This document shows, piece by piece, positions 1 through 8,603 of a DNA stretch of 64,000 nt; the stretch's first letter is position 1, and every line of letters begins with the position of its first letter. A program made the translations under genes and the position numbers. This DNA comes from Myxococcus terminator_A (GTDB lineage: Bacteria > Myxococcota > Myxococcia > Myxococcales > Myxococcaceae): the NCBI GenBank assembly GCA_049194865.1, contig JBLZWL010000098.1, forward strand, positions 1 through 64,000, read 5' to 3'. The notes beneath the pieces are model-generated. The model searched no databases, was not told the DNA's origin, and was given only the letters and a program-made list of their open reading frames with translations.

Positions 1-1
1 C

Positions 2-103
2 TACACGGATGACCTGCGCAAGCTCGGACTCACTCCGGAGCCACTGTCCCGCTTCTCCGACGTCGCCTGGGGGCGCGTGGCAGCGCATGCTCCCGCGAAG
101 TAA
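2..103 (+). CDS. C-terminal end of an unidentified protein (partial)
   Basis: An open frame enters from the left edge and ends at a TAA at 101-103, leaving 33 residues that finish VAWGRVAAHAPAK. The frame is coding-like (GC-rich third positions). No domain can be recognised in so short a tail, so no function is given. The next gene starts about 250 bases on, so it is probably a separate transcription unit. Confidence 0.45.
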   Translation, partial: YTDDLRKLGLTPEPLSRFSDVAWGRVAAHAPAK

Positions 104-349
104 TCGTTGCGCATTGCAACGGTGAGTCGTCCCTGTTTTCCCTGTCTCACGCCAGATGGCGTCAATGACTCAGTGATGTTTTTCATTGCCACGCAGTGAG
201 CCGTCAATTCTTGTCGCGTGGCGGACCCGGGCGAGTCCCGGCAAACCCAGACATATGTAGAACCCCTCATATTGACAGACATGTGACAACTCCTGTGGCA
301 TGCGCGCGCTTTCCCACCCCCACACAGTCCGCAAGGAGTTGCCAACGCA

Positions 350-1648
350 ATGTTGCGTCCATTCAATGGATTGGCGGTGTTGTTGGCGCTGGTCGCACTG
401 GGCCCCCCAGGCTCGGCGTCCGCGCGTCCCATGTATTGGCCCAATGACCTGGTCTCGCTCGATGACGGGTCTGTCGTGTACGGAGACACGTACACGCTGG
501 ACCAGGTCTATTCAGAGGTGACCTACGAGAAGTTCAGCAACTGCACGGGCGTCTGTGTGTCCGGCATGGAGGCGGGGGATCTGGACGCCCACGTCTTCGT
601 GGACGAAGGCGCGGACCCCGAGGCGTCGAACACGACGGAGCCTCCGGGCTCGCAAGTGAATCCTTCGACGGTCGACCCGGCGGGCCAGCCCTTCAGCAAG
701 GCGTTCCACAAGGATGATGGCTTTGGCAACAGCCTGTTCGGCGCGGGCTACACCATCGACGCGACGCTGAATGGTGTTCCGTCGACGGCCACCACGGGCG
801 CGAAGCTCGACGCCACCGCCGAGGGGAAGATCTGGGGCAAGGCCTTCGGCTCGGGCAGGCAGGACCTGCTGCGGGGCCGCGCCACCGCGAGCGGCCACCA
901 GTCGGGGACCTTCGACGCGACGGCGAACGTCTATGTCCTGGGCGCGCAGATCTACGAGAAGAAGCTGTCCGTGGGCACGGTGACGCTGGTGGACGAGGTG
1001 CTCTTCAACCGCGAGTTCATCAAGGCGCAGAAGAGCTTCAACATCATGTTCATCTCGGTGACGGTGAAGGCCGCGCTCGCGGGCAACGCCGGCGTCAAGG
1101 TGACGGCCTCCGTGGGCCCCACCGCGGCGAAGCTGCTGGCGACTCCCAAGGGTGGCGTCTACGCCACGGCCAGCGCGTCCGCTTCCATCTTCGTGGTCAG
1201 CGTGGGCGTGGAAGGTACGTTGACGCTCATCGAGGCCTCGCTGCCCGTCAGCGGACAGCTGGTCTCCAGTGGCTGCAGCACGCTGGGCTGGGATCTCAAG
1301 TCCTCGTTCTCGGTGAAGACGCTCTCTGGAAAGCTGAAGGCCTTCGTGAAGATCAAGCTGTTCTTCATCAAGAAGAAGGCCTCCGTCACCGTGGCCTCGT
1401 GGAACGGCAACCTGACGGGGAGCACCACCACCTGGAATCTCTACAACACCGCGGGCACCGCGCCGATGTACTTCACGTGCGTGGGCGGCGCTCCCGTGGG
1501 AGGGATTGTCACGCTGAACTCCGTGCCCACTCCGCCGACTTCAGGTGGCGGAGGGACCACGACACCGCCCCCCGGGCCTGGTGGCGGTGGTGAGTGCCTC
1601 ATGGCCACGGTCGCGGGCGAGGGACTGCGCCCCATGCCCTGCCTCTAG
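350..1648 (+). CDS. Secreted protein of unknown function
   Basis: 432 residues. The first ~25 are a good Sec signal peptide ending in an ASA-type cleavage site, so the product is exported. The start ATG has an AAGGAG site about 10 bases upstream. The mature part is beta-rich, with many Thr, Ser, Val and Lys and a repetitive GKIWGKAFGSG-like region around residues 160-180. A few Cys (for example NCTGVC near residue 65) could form disulphides after export. The C-terminus is a Thr/Pro/Gly linker (about residues 390-415) followed by a short tail with two Cys. I do not recognise the family. It lies just upstream of a membrane-anchored HEAT-repeat protein on the same strand, so the two may act together in the envelope. 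Confidence 0.85.
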   Translation: MLRPFNGLAVLLALVALGPPGSASARPMYWPNDLVSLDDGSVVYGDTYTLDQVYSEVTYEKFSNCTGVCVSGMEAGDLDAHVFVDEGADPEASNTTEPPGSQVNPSTVDPAGQPFSKAFHKDDGFGNSLFGAGYTIDATLNGVPSTATTGAKLDATAEGKIWGKAFGSGRQDLLRGRATASGHQSGTFDATANVYVLGAQIYEKKLSVGTVTLVDEVLFNREFIKAQKSFNIMFISVTVKAALAGNAGVKVTASVGPTAAKLLATPKGGVYATASASASIFVVSVGVEGTLTLIEASLPVSGQLVSSGCSTLGWDLKSSFSVKTLSGKLKAFVKIKLFFIKKKASVTVASWNGNLTGSTTTWNLYNTAGTAPMYFTCVGGAPVGGIVTLNSVPTPPTSGGGGTTTPPPGPGGGGECLMATVAGEGLRPMPCL

Positions 1649-1767
1649 TTCAAAGAAGGCCACCCTGACCCAGGAAGGGGACCGCTCCACGTGAGGCGGT
1701 CTCCCGCGCATCACTCCCGGCGGTGACCATCGCCGCCGGACACTCTTCGCTTCCTCCAGGACCTCTC

Positions 1768-3711
1768 GTGCCCCGTCGCCACTGGCTCACAGCCGCTGTC
1801 TTCCTCGTCCTCGCGCTGGGACTCGTCGCGCTCCTCGCCAGGAAGGAAGAGGCCGCACCGCCGCCCCTCGTCGAAGCCACCAAGTCCCCGCGTCCGCCGG
1901 CGCTCATGCCGGCTCCGATGCCAACTCCTGGCCCCGCGACCACGGACCGGTGGCGCCGCGCGTGGGTTCCTGGCACGCAGTTCGTCTACACCGTCTCCGC
2001 CGAGCAGCGGCTCTCGTTCGGCCAGCCCGTCCGGAACGCGCCGCCCACCGTGCGCATGGGCCTGACGGGTGAGCTGAGCCTGGGGGTGGTGGGCGTCCAT
2101 GGCGACCAGGTGGACCTCCAGGTATTGGTGCGCGCGGGGAGCATCACCTTCGAGTCCGAGGGAAAGGACTCGCTGGACGAGAAGCGGCGCCCGGAGATGC
2201 TCGGCCACCTCCAACAGCCGTTCTACGTGACGCTCAACGCGCAGGGCGCGGCCCTGGTGACGTACTTCGAGCTGGGCGTGAATCCCGTGGCGCAGAACTT
2301 CCTGCGCTCGCTCGTCGCGTCGACCCAGTTCGTGATGCCGGACTCGCCCCAGGGCACCTGGCAGGCCCAGGAGCTGGATGTCACCGGGCAGTATGTCGCG
2401 AACTACCAGGGCTCCGCCGGCCAGCCCTATGTGAAGTCCAAGGTGCGCTACCTCCGGCTGTCCTCTCCCGAGGGACTGCGCGCGATTGCCTCCACCGTTC
2501 AGGTCGCGACCCGCTCTCGCACCGCCATCACCCTGGGGGACGAGCTCTGGCCGAAGTCGCTCGAGGGCCAGGAGCGGTTGGAGCTGAACTCGAACGACGG
2601 AGCGCCTCCCATCCTGGGCGAGGGCCAGGTGTCCCTGCTGCGCACGTCCGTGCGGCACGTGCCCACGCTCATCGGCATGCTCGACGCGCGACGCAAGCAC
2701 CTGGGGAAGACGTCGCTGGCCACGCAGGTGTTCGCTCCCACGGACCCGCGCGATGAGCTGCGGCGACAGGTCGCGGGCGCCGGGCTGGAGGACCTCGCCG
2801 GCAAGCTCCGGCAGCTTCCTCGGGACGAGGGCGCGAGTGGACAGGCCACCGCCCAGCTCATGGCGCGACTGAAGGCCCTGTTCCAGTTGGAGCCCGCGTC
2901 GGCCCTGGCTGTCCCCGGCCAGCTCCGGGGCGAGGAGGATCGAAACACCTACAGCAGCATGCTGGGCGCGCTGTCCGCCGCGAGCACCCCCGAGGCGGTG
3001 CGGGCCCTGGGACAGGTCGCGAGCGATGGCACCATGGCGCTGCCCGTTCGAGTCGATGCGACTGCGGCGCTCGGCGCGGCGGAGGCTCCGACGGCCGAGG
3101 GCATCGAGGCGTTGCGAGCCCTCTCGGGCAGCACCCAGCAGGAGCTTCGAGGCACCGCCACGCTGGCCCTGGGCAACGCGACCCGGAACGCCCTGGCCCA
3201 GGAGGGTGGGGCGCTGGGGGAGTCGCTGATGGCTGAGTTGATGCGGGGAGTGGCGACCGCGCCGACGCCCCAGGCGCGCGCGCTCCAGCTTCGCGCGCTG
3301 GCGAACACCGCGGATGCGCGGGTGCTGCCCACACTCCAGGACGCGCTGAGAGACCCATCCCCCATCGTCCGCGAGGCGGCGGCGGAGGCGCTGCGGCTCA
3401 TTCCGGGGCCCGATGCGGACCGGATGGTGTCCGCCGTCATGGTGGGGGACGCGGCTCCGGAGGTGCGCCGCGCGGCCATCTTCGCGAGCAGCTTCCGTGC
3501 GCTGGCGCCCCAGCTCCCCGCCCTGGCGCAGGTGATTCGCCAGGACACGGTGGAGGCGGTGCGCATCGAGGCCGTGCGCCTGCTCGGAACGAATCTCCGC
3601 AACGCGCCGGGCGTCGCGGAGATCCTCGCGTGGGCGGGGCAGAACGATCCGAACAGCGACGTGCGCCACACCGCCATGGCCTTCCTCGGCACCCGCGCAC
3701 CCGTCCAGTAG
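1768..3711 (+). CDS. Membrane-anchored protein with a beta-rich N-domain and HEAT repeats
   Basis: 647 residues from the chosen GTG at 1768, which has an AGGA site about 7 bases upstream and puts PRRHW directly before a membrane segment (about residues 5-25, AAVFLVLALGLVALLA). An in-frame GTG at 1723 would add 15 residues but has no ribosome site. After a Pro-rich linker comes a beta-rich region (about residues 65-290). A long alpha-helical array follows (about 330-645) with HEAT-like units such as DARVLPTLQDALRDPSPIVREAA and later AAPEVRRAAIFAS. The order beta-sheet domain then helical array recalls the vitellogenin N-terminal lipid-transfer module, but that is an impression, not a match. 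Expected location is the cell surface or periplasm, anchored at the N-terminus. Confidence 0.8.
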   Translation: MPRRHWLTAAVFLVLALGLVALLARKEEAAPPPLVEATKSPRPPALMPAPMPTPGPATTDRWRRAWVPGTQFVYTVSAEQRLSFGQPVRNAPPTVRMGLTGELSLGVVGVHGDQVDLQVLVRAGSITFESEGKDSLDEKRRPEMLGHLQQPFYVTLNAQGAALVTYFELGVNPVAQNFLRSLVASTQFVMPDSPQGTWQAQELDVTGQYVANYQGSAGQPYVKSKVRYLRLSSPEGLRAIASTVQVATRSRTAITLGDELWPKSLEGQERLELNSNDGAPPILGEGQVSLLRTSVRHVPTLIGMLDARRKHLGKTSLATQVFAPTDPRDELRRQVAGAGLEDLAGKLRQLPRDEGASGQATAQLMARLKALFQLEPASALAVPGQLRGEEDRNTYSSMLGALSAASTPEAVRALGQVASDGTMALPVRVDATAALGAAEAPTAEGIEALRALSGSTQQELRGTATLALGNATRNALAQEGGALGESLMAELMRGVATAPTPQARALQLRALANTADARVLPTLQDALRDPSPIVREAAAEALRLIPGPDADRMVSAVMVGDAAPEVRRAAIFASSFRALAPQLPALAQVIRQDTVEAVRIEAVRLLGTNLRNAPGVAEILAWAGQNDPNSDVRHTAMAFLGTRAPVQ

Positions 3712-3737
3712 CGCGGGTGCGCGGAGGGGAGGGCGCT

Positions 3738-5450
3738 TCAGTCCTTCCCGGCGCCCTTGGGTGGACCTTCACCGCCCATGGGCGACAGCCGCGCGGACAG
3801 CGCGCCAGCCTGCTCGTGCGGCATCTGGTCGCGAGGTGAGCGGTAGTACTGCATGGGCGAGTGGTGCAGGAAGTTGGAGACGCGGCTCGTGTAGAGGCAC
3901 GCGTACTGCTCCACCTGGTAGCCGAAGCGGCTGTTCTCGTTGCCTTCCTTGAACAGCAGGCCCCAGTACGGGTTGAAGCCCTCCTCGACGTCCTCCTCCA
4001 GCGTGTCGGCGATGCCCGTCGCTTCCTTCAGCGCCCGGCGCATCTTGTCCAACTCCGACTTCAACTGGCGGCGCTGCTCCTCCACGGATTCGCGCTCGGA
4101 GGGCGTCAGCGGCTCACGCTCCAGCCGCCGCTCCAGCAGGTTCAGCAGCGTCTTGTGGTGGTTGACCTCGTCATCCAGGCGCTCGCGGAGGATCTCCATC
4201 TGCGTGAGGGTGCCGATCTCCTCGCGCCGCGTGGCGGTGTAGGTGATCTCATCTTCAATCTCCTGCACCACCATGCACGTGCGCCACAGCGACGACTTCT
4301 TCGACTTCAGGATGTCGCCGTAGATGTGGTCGCCAACGTAGAGGATGTTCTCACCCCGGTAGCCGGTGAGCTCCTCGAAGCGCGCCAGGTTACCGCCCGA
4401 GTACGCCTTGCCCCGGTCCAACGACGTGGCCTCGCCGACGGAGCGACCTTCCTCCGTCGAGGTGTCCAGCTCCAGGAACGGCCGCGCGTCGGTGAAGAAG
4501 CCCGGCTTGCCCGCGGCGGTCACCACCACGTCGAAGTAGTTGCGCCAGCTCGGGTACTCCGGCAACTGCCCGTCCAGCAGGTACTTCATCACCGCGTCCG
4601 TGTAGTCCCACGCGGAGTTCGTCAGCAGGAACAGCCGCTTGCCGCCCGAGCGCAGCTTGTGCAGCGCGGGCCCCAGCTCCGGGTCCAGGAACACGTACCG
4701 GCTCAGGTCCTTGCGCACCTCGCGCTTGAGCGAGTTGTCCCGGTGGACCGCGTCGATGGCCTCGCGGATGTCGTCATACAACTTGCCGTAGTCGACGCTC
4801 TGGCCCAGCGACTCCAGCAGCTCGATGATGCCCGCGAAGAGGCACGTCTCCGGCAGCGCGAACAGCGTGTCGTTCCACGCGAACTGCGGGTTGCGCAGCC
4901 GCACGCGCTTGTTGCGGTACAGCTCTCGCGACACCTCCGGCTTCAGCGGACGCAGCCCGTGGTACGCGCGGCCCACGTGGCCGAACCGGTCCATCTTGAG
5001 GATGTTTCCGTTGAGGCGGTCCACCGCGAGCCCACGCATCACGAAGTGATGGTCGTAGAGCAGGTGCCCCACCAGCGAAGGGTAGTGGTACTCGCTGATG
5101 AGCTTGGCCAGCGTCATGTCGAACGAGAGCTGCTCCAGCCGGCGCATGTGGTAGATGGCCAGCGTGTAGTCCATGTCGAAGCCGATCAGCTCCAGGCCGG
5201 ACATGCGCAGGTTGCGATTGACGAAGACCTCGCGCGCCCTCGGAACCGCGTCCCGGGTGGGGGCACGTGGCGTGGTGAGCAGCCGCGTCAGCGTCTCGTC
5301 CTCGAGGAGCTGCTGGGCGTGCTGGGCAGCTGACTCCGCACGCGCGCGGTTGAGAGGTGAACGAAAGCTCCCATGCAGCGGGTCCGGAGACGGCCCGCCG
5401 GGGATTGGACGGAAGGGGGACAGGGTTGGAGCCACGGGACGTCCACACAT
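3738..5450 (-). CDS. HAD-IG family 5'-nucleotidase (cytosolic purine nucleotidase-like)
   Basis: A 570-residue protein from the ATG at 5450. The HAD nucleophile motif FDMDYTLAIY lies at about residues 91-100, followed by the long substrate-binding cap. LFLLTNS (motif II) and LYVGDHIYGDI (motif III, acidic pair) come later. This is the layout of the HAD-IG 5'-nucleotidases related to eukaryotic cN-II, which dephosphorylate IMP/GMP-type nucleotides in the cytoplasm. The C-terminal third contains a charged coiled coil (about residues 425-485). The frame is open further upstream to 5570, but that would overlap the divergent gene at 5499; no ATG/GTG/TTG lies between residue 6 and the conserved core, so the first ~70 residues are uncertain. 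It converges with the HEAT-repeat gene. Confidence 0.85.
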   Translation of the reverse strand: MCGRPVAPTLSPFRPIPGGPSPDPLHGSFRSPLNRARAESAAQHAQQLLEDETLTRLLTTPRAPTRDAVPRAREVFVNRNLRMSGLELIGFDMDYTLAIYHMRRLEQLSFDMTLAKLISEYHYPSLVGHLLYDHHFVMRGLAVDRLNGNILKMDRFGHVGRAYHGLRPLKPEVSRELYRNKRVRLRNPQFAWNDTLFALPETCLFAGIIELLESLGQSVDYGKLYDDIREAIDAVHRDNSLKREVRKDLSRYVFLDPELGPALHKLRSGGKRLFLLTNSAWDYTDAVMKYLLDGQLPEYPSWRNYFDVVVTAAGKPGFFTDARPFLELDTSTEEGRSVGEATSLDRGKAYSGGNLARFEELTGYRGENILYVGDHIYGDILKSKKSSLWRTCMVVQEIEDEITYTATRREEIGTLTQMEILRERLDDEVNHHKTLLNLLERRLEREPLTPSERESVEEQRRQLKSELDKMRRALKEATGIADTLEEDVEEGFNPYWGLLFKEGNENSRFGYQVEQYACLYTSRVSNFLHHSPMQYYRSPRDQMPHEQAGALSARLSPMGGEGPPKGAGKD

Positions 5451-5498
5451 AACACGCGTGCTTGTCGGCGGCTCGGTCCTTGAGGGCACTGGACGGGC

Positions 5499-5843
5499 AT
5501 GGCACGCTCTTGGACCGCGATGCGTTCGCCCGTTCGACGTCAGCCCTCGGAGACTCCCGAGGAAGTCCATGCGCGCCTGGCCTCCCGGGTCGCCGCGCTT
5601 GAGGACCGGGTGCGACGCCTGGAGGCCCGGCTGCGCGCCGCGCCTCCTCGTCCTGGCGCCAGCCCTCGGAGCACCTCCGGGCGGGCGGCCGAGCCCTCGA
5701 CGACGGTGTCCCGGCGAGCGCGCCCGCGCTGTCCGGGCTGTACGCTGGAGCTGCCACCGGGCCGACGCGGCGAGTCGTGCGTCTGGTGTGGCTTCGTCTT
5801 TTCCGCAGTGCCCCGCCGCCGCCCGGCGCGAAAGAAGCGATGA
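5499..5843 (+). CDS. Small coiled-coil protein with a C-terminal zinc ribbon
   Basis: 114 residues. The first part (about residues 18-48) is a short charged coiled coil, with leucines and arginines in heptad spacing. The C-terminal part has two CxxC knuckles, CPGC and CVWC, about 16 residues apart, typical of a small zinc ribbon. The very Arg-rich tail ends at a TGA that overlaps the ATG of the next gene in the form ATGA, so the two are likely translationally coupled. That coupling suggests it works with the kinase-like protein. No named family is recognised. An internal ATG at 5520 is an alternative start. Confidence 0.6.
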   Translation: MARSWTAMRSPVRRQPSETPEEVHARLASRVAALEDRVRRLEARLRAAPPRPGASPRSTSGRAAEPSTTVSRRARPRCPGCTLELPPGRRGESCVWCGFVFSAVPRRRPARKKR

Positions 5844-7909
5844 GCGCCACGTATCGTCTGACGGGTCGAATCGAGTCCGGAGAGCTGGCGGAGCTCTACG
5901 AAGCCGTCCAGGCCCCCTCGGGCGAGGTGGTGGTGAAGCTCTTCCACCCCAAGACCTCGGACCCCGCCTACGCGCTGGACCTGGCCGAGACGACCCGGCT
6001 GCTCCAGTCCGTGCGCCACCCGGGCATCCTCCATGTCGTGGACATGGGCGTGGTGCGTCAGAGGCTCGCCGTGGTGCGCGAGGACCTGGACGGCGCCCTG
6101 CTGGGCACCGCGCTCCAGCGCCTGCACACCAAGGAGGTCGTCCTCCCCTCGGCGGTGGCGCTCTACATCGTCATCCAGCTGCTGGACGCCGTGCAGCACG
6201 CGCACGACGCGGGCGTCATCCACGGCGCGCTCACGCCCGGCAACGTGGTGCTGGGCCGCAACGGCACGCCCGCGGTCTGCGACTTCGGCGCGATGCGCGC
6301 GCTCATGGCGGTGCCGCAGCTGCGCAAGTCCTTCGCGGGCCGGGGCCGTGGGACGTACCGCGCGCCCGAGGTCTCTCGCGGAGAGGCCGCCACGGAGGCG
6401 TCCGACGTGTACTCGCTGGGCGCCATCGCCTACGAGCTGCTCACGCAACGCGAGCCGGTGATCCCCGGCAGCGGCGTCTCCACGCGCCGAAGCGAGGGGC
6501 TGCCGCCCCCCAGCCGGTTGGACCGGCGCATCAACGCCCGGTTGGATCCGCTCGTGCTTCGCGCGCTGGAGCCCAACGCGGGGCGGCGGTTCCGCGCGTG
6601 CTCGGAGTTCTCGAACGCGCTGCGCAACTTCCTCTCCGCCAGTGGTGGCATGCCGGGCGCGGACGAAGTGCGCCGCTTCGTCACCGAGCTGTTCCCCAAC
6701 GAGGTCAGCCTCGCGAGCCTCGCGGCCCCGCCGTTCAAGGAGCCCTTCTCGCTGGAGCCCATCTCCGGCGCGGAGATGGACGACCTGGGCCTGGGCGCCG
6801 AGGAGCCCGAGGCGTCCATCGTCCAGCGCGCCCCCTACAGCCGCTCGCTCACCGAGACGGAGGCCCGCGCGGCGACGCTGGAGTCGGCGCCCGGCTTCGA
6901 GGAGTACCGCCCGGAAGACTACGAGCCGGATATCGCCGCGCCCGCTCCCGAGCCGGAGCACGAGGCGCGCCTGCCCGAAGGGGACTGGACGGAGGGGACG
7001 AAGAGCGCCGGGCCCGAGCAGAGCTGGGATGCGCCTCCGGGCGCCGCGCCGCCCAAGCCGCGCCGTCCCCATGGAGCGCAGGCGCAGGGTGGCGGAGCGG
7101 GGCAGGGGGCCGCGCGTCCCCAGGCTCGCAATCCGCGCATGCGTGTCGTGGAGGACTTCTCTTCACCGAGCCCGCCGGCCGCCGACGATGACGAGGAGTT
7201 CTCCGTCGTCGGACGCCGCGCCGCCGCCCGGGCCAAGCGCGCGCCGCCGCCCGTGGAGAAGGGGCCGCGCACGCTGCCGGACCCGTTCCCCGCGGTGGCC
7301 CACCCGGGACAGCGCGACGACATCGCGCTGCCTCCGCCTTCCGCGCCCTCGCTTTCCGCGCGGCAACCCCAGCGGATGAACACGAACGAGCGGAGCATCC
7401 AGAAGACGGAGCATCGTCGCGGCAAGCTCGTCGCCATCGCCGGAGTGCTGGCGCTCGTCGGGCTCTCCACGTTCGTCATCGCCGCGTGGCGCCTGGGAGG
7501 AAGCGAGCCCATCGAGACGCCGGAGGCTCAGCAGCCCGACGACGCCCCCGTCCTCGCGCCCGAACCGACGCCGATTCCCCGGCCCGCGCCGCCCCCGAAG
7601 GCCGCCGCCCCCCGCGCGCCGGAGCCCCGCGAGGAGGTGGAGGAGACGCTCGTGACGCTCAACAAGCCGCCCGCCAAGGTGCGCGGCTTCCTGACCATCG
7701 AGACCAACATCCCCGCGAAGGTGTTCCTCGATGGCGACCTCATCAGCCGCTCGACGCCCGTGAAGCGCTACCCCGTGCGCACCGGCTCCTACGAGGTCCT
7801 GATGATCGCGCTGTCGACCGGTGAGGTGAAGAAGGCACCGGTCCGCATCGTGAAGGGCAAGACCTATCAAGTGCACGTGGTGGACTTCAGCGTGCCCCCC
7901 CGACGGTGA
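5840..7909 (+). CDS. Serine/threonine kinase-like protein with PEGA domain, probable pseudokinase
   Basis: 689 residues. Residues 1-280 form a eukaryotic-type kinase fold: VVVKLF carries the ATP-binding Lys (K33), CDFG is at 147-150 and GTYRAPEV is the activation-segment end. The catalytic loop, normally HRDxxxxN, reads HGALTPGN (128-135), so the catalytic Asp is Ala; the Gly-rich loop is also degenerate. It is therefore probably a pseudokinase or very weak kinase. An acidic, Pro-rich linker follows, then one membrane helix (about 528-550) and a PEGA domain (about 614-689) outside the membrane. PEGA tails are common on myxobacterial kinases and are thought to bind cell-surface material. The start ATG overlaps the stop of the zinc-ribbon gene; a response regulator follows at once. 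Confidence 0.9.
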   Translation: MSATYRLTGRIESGELAELYEAVQAPSGEVVVKLFHPKTSDPAYALDLAETTRLLQSVRHPGILHVVDMGVVRQRLAVVREDLDGALLGTALQRLHTKEVVLPSAVALYIVIQLLDAVQHAHDAGVIHGALTPGNVVLGRNGTPAVCDFGAMRALMAVPQLRKSFAGRGRGTYRAPEVSRGEAATEASDVYSLGAIAYELLTQREPVIPGSGVSTRRSEGLPPPSRLDRRINARLDPLVLRALEPNAGRRFRACSEFSNALRNFLSASGGMPGADEVRRFVTELFPNEVSLASLAAPPFKEPFSLEPISGAEMDDLGLGAEEPEASIVQRAPYSRSLTETEARAATLESAPGFEEYRPEDYEPDIAAPAPEPEHEARLPEGDWTEGTKSAGPEQSWDAPPGAAPPKPRRPHGAQAQGGGAGQGAARPQARNPRMRVVEDFSSPSPPAADDDEEFSVVGRRAAARAKRAPPPVEKGPRTLPDPFPAVAHPGQRDDIALPPPSAPSLSARQPQRMNTNERSIQKTEHRRGKLVAIAGVLALVGLSTFVIAAWRLGGSEPIETPEAQQPDDAPVLAPEPTPIPRPAPPPKAAAPRAPEPREEVEETLVTLNKPPAKVRGFLTIETNIPAKVFLDGDLISRSTPVKRYPVRTGSYEVLMIALSTGEVKKAPVRIVKGKTYQVHVVDFSVPPRR

Positions 7910-7911
7910 CC

Positions 7912-8577
7912 ATGGACTCCACTCGCATCTTCGTCGTCGAGGACCAGCCGCAGCTGCTCAAGAACCTGCTCAAGGTGCTGAGCACGTTCGAGGAGCTGGA
8001 GGTCGTGGGCAGCAGTCAGGAGGGCGAGTCCGCGGTGGAGGACATCGTCCGCCTCCGTCCCCAGCTCGTGCTGTTGGACCTGGAGCTGCCCGGCATCAAC
8101 GGCATCCAGGTGACGCAGAAGGTGAAGCGTCGGGCGCCGGAGGTGGAGATCCTCATCCTCACCTCGTTCGACGACGAGCAGAAGGTCTACGAGGCCATCC
8201 AGGCCGGCGCGTCCGGCTACCTGGTGAAGCGCGTGGGCCCGGAGAAGATTCGCGCCGGCATCCACGAGGTGATGGCGGGCGGCACCGTCCTGGAAGCCAT
8301 CATCGCCCGTCGCTTCTGGAACTACTTCCAGTCCATCCAGGGCAAGCCCGCCACGCCGGAGAAGAAGGCGGACAACCCCTGGAAGCTGACGCCCACCGAG
8401 TTCGAGGTGCTGGGCTACGTGGCCAAGGGCCTGTCCAACGCGGAGGTCGGCCACGTGATGACGTTGGAGCGCCGCACCGTCCGGACGCACCTGTCGCATA
8501 TCTACCGGAAGATGGGCGTCAACTCTCACGTGGAAGCCGTGGTGATGGCCCTGCGTGAAGGTGTCGTGGACCTGTAG
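7912..8577 (+). CDS. NarL/LuxR-type response regulator
   Basis: 221 residues: an N-terminal receiver domain with the acidic pair ED (10-11), phospho-acceptor Asp in LVLLDLELPG (D56), TSFDD and the YLVK lysine, then a LuxR-type helix-turn-helix (about 155-221) with LTPTEFEVLGYVAKGLSNAEV. Expected to bind DNA when phosphorylated. No histidine kinase is adjacent; the upstream gene is a kinase-like protein, so it may be an orphan or serve that protein. The ATG at 7912 is two bases past the upstream TGA. A GTG at 7906 that overlaps that stop would add two residues and is equally possible. Confidence 0.92.
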   Translation: MDSTRIFVVEDQPQLLKNLLKVLSTFEELEVVGSSQEGESAVEDIVRLRPQLVLLDLELPGINGIQVTQKVKRRAPEVEILILTSFDDEQKVYEAIQAGASGYLVKRVGPEKIRAGIHEVMAGGTVLEAIIARRFWNYFQSIQGKPATPEKKADNPWKLTPTEFEVLGYVAKGLSNAEVGHVMTLERRTVRTHLSHIYRKMGVNSHVEAVVMALREGVVDL

Positions 8578-8603
8578 CCCCGCCCTGTATACGGTGGGGG
8601 CCT

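Noticed and set aside
272..300. TTGACA box before the first secreted gene
   Set aside because: A good -35 hexamer is present but no -10 at 16-18 bases, so a promoter cannot be claimed.
1711..3669. Long minus-strand open frame opposite the HEAT gene
   Set aside because: The plus strand holds the real protein with membrane anchor and HEAT repeats. The opposite frame is Arg/Leu-rich shadow sequence of high-GC coding DNA.
3861..5333. 490-residue plus-strand open frame opposite the nucleotidase
   Set aside because: Antisense to HAD motifs that are intact on the minus strand; composition is Arg/Val/Leu/Gln-rich.
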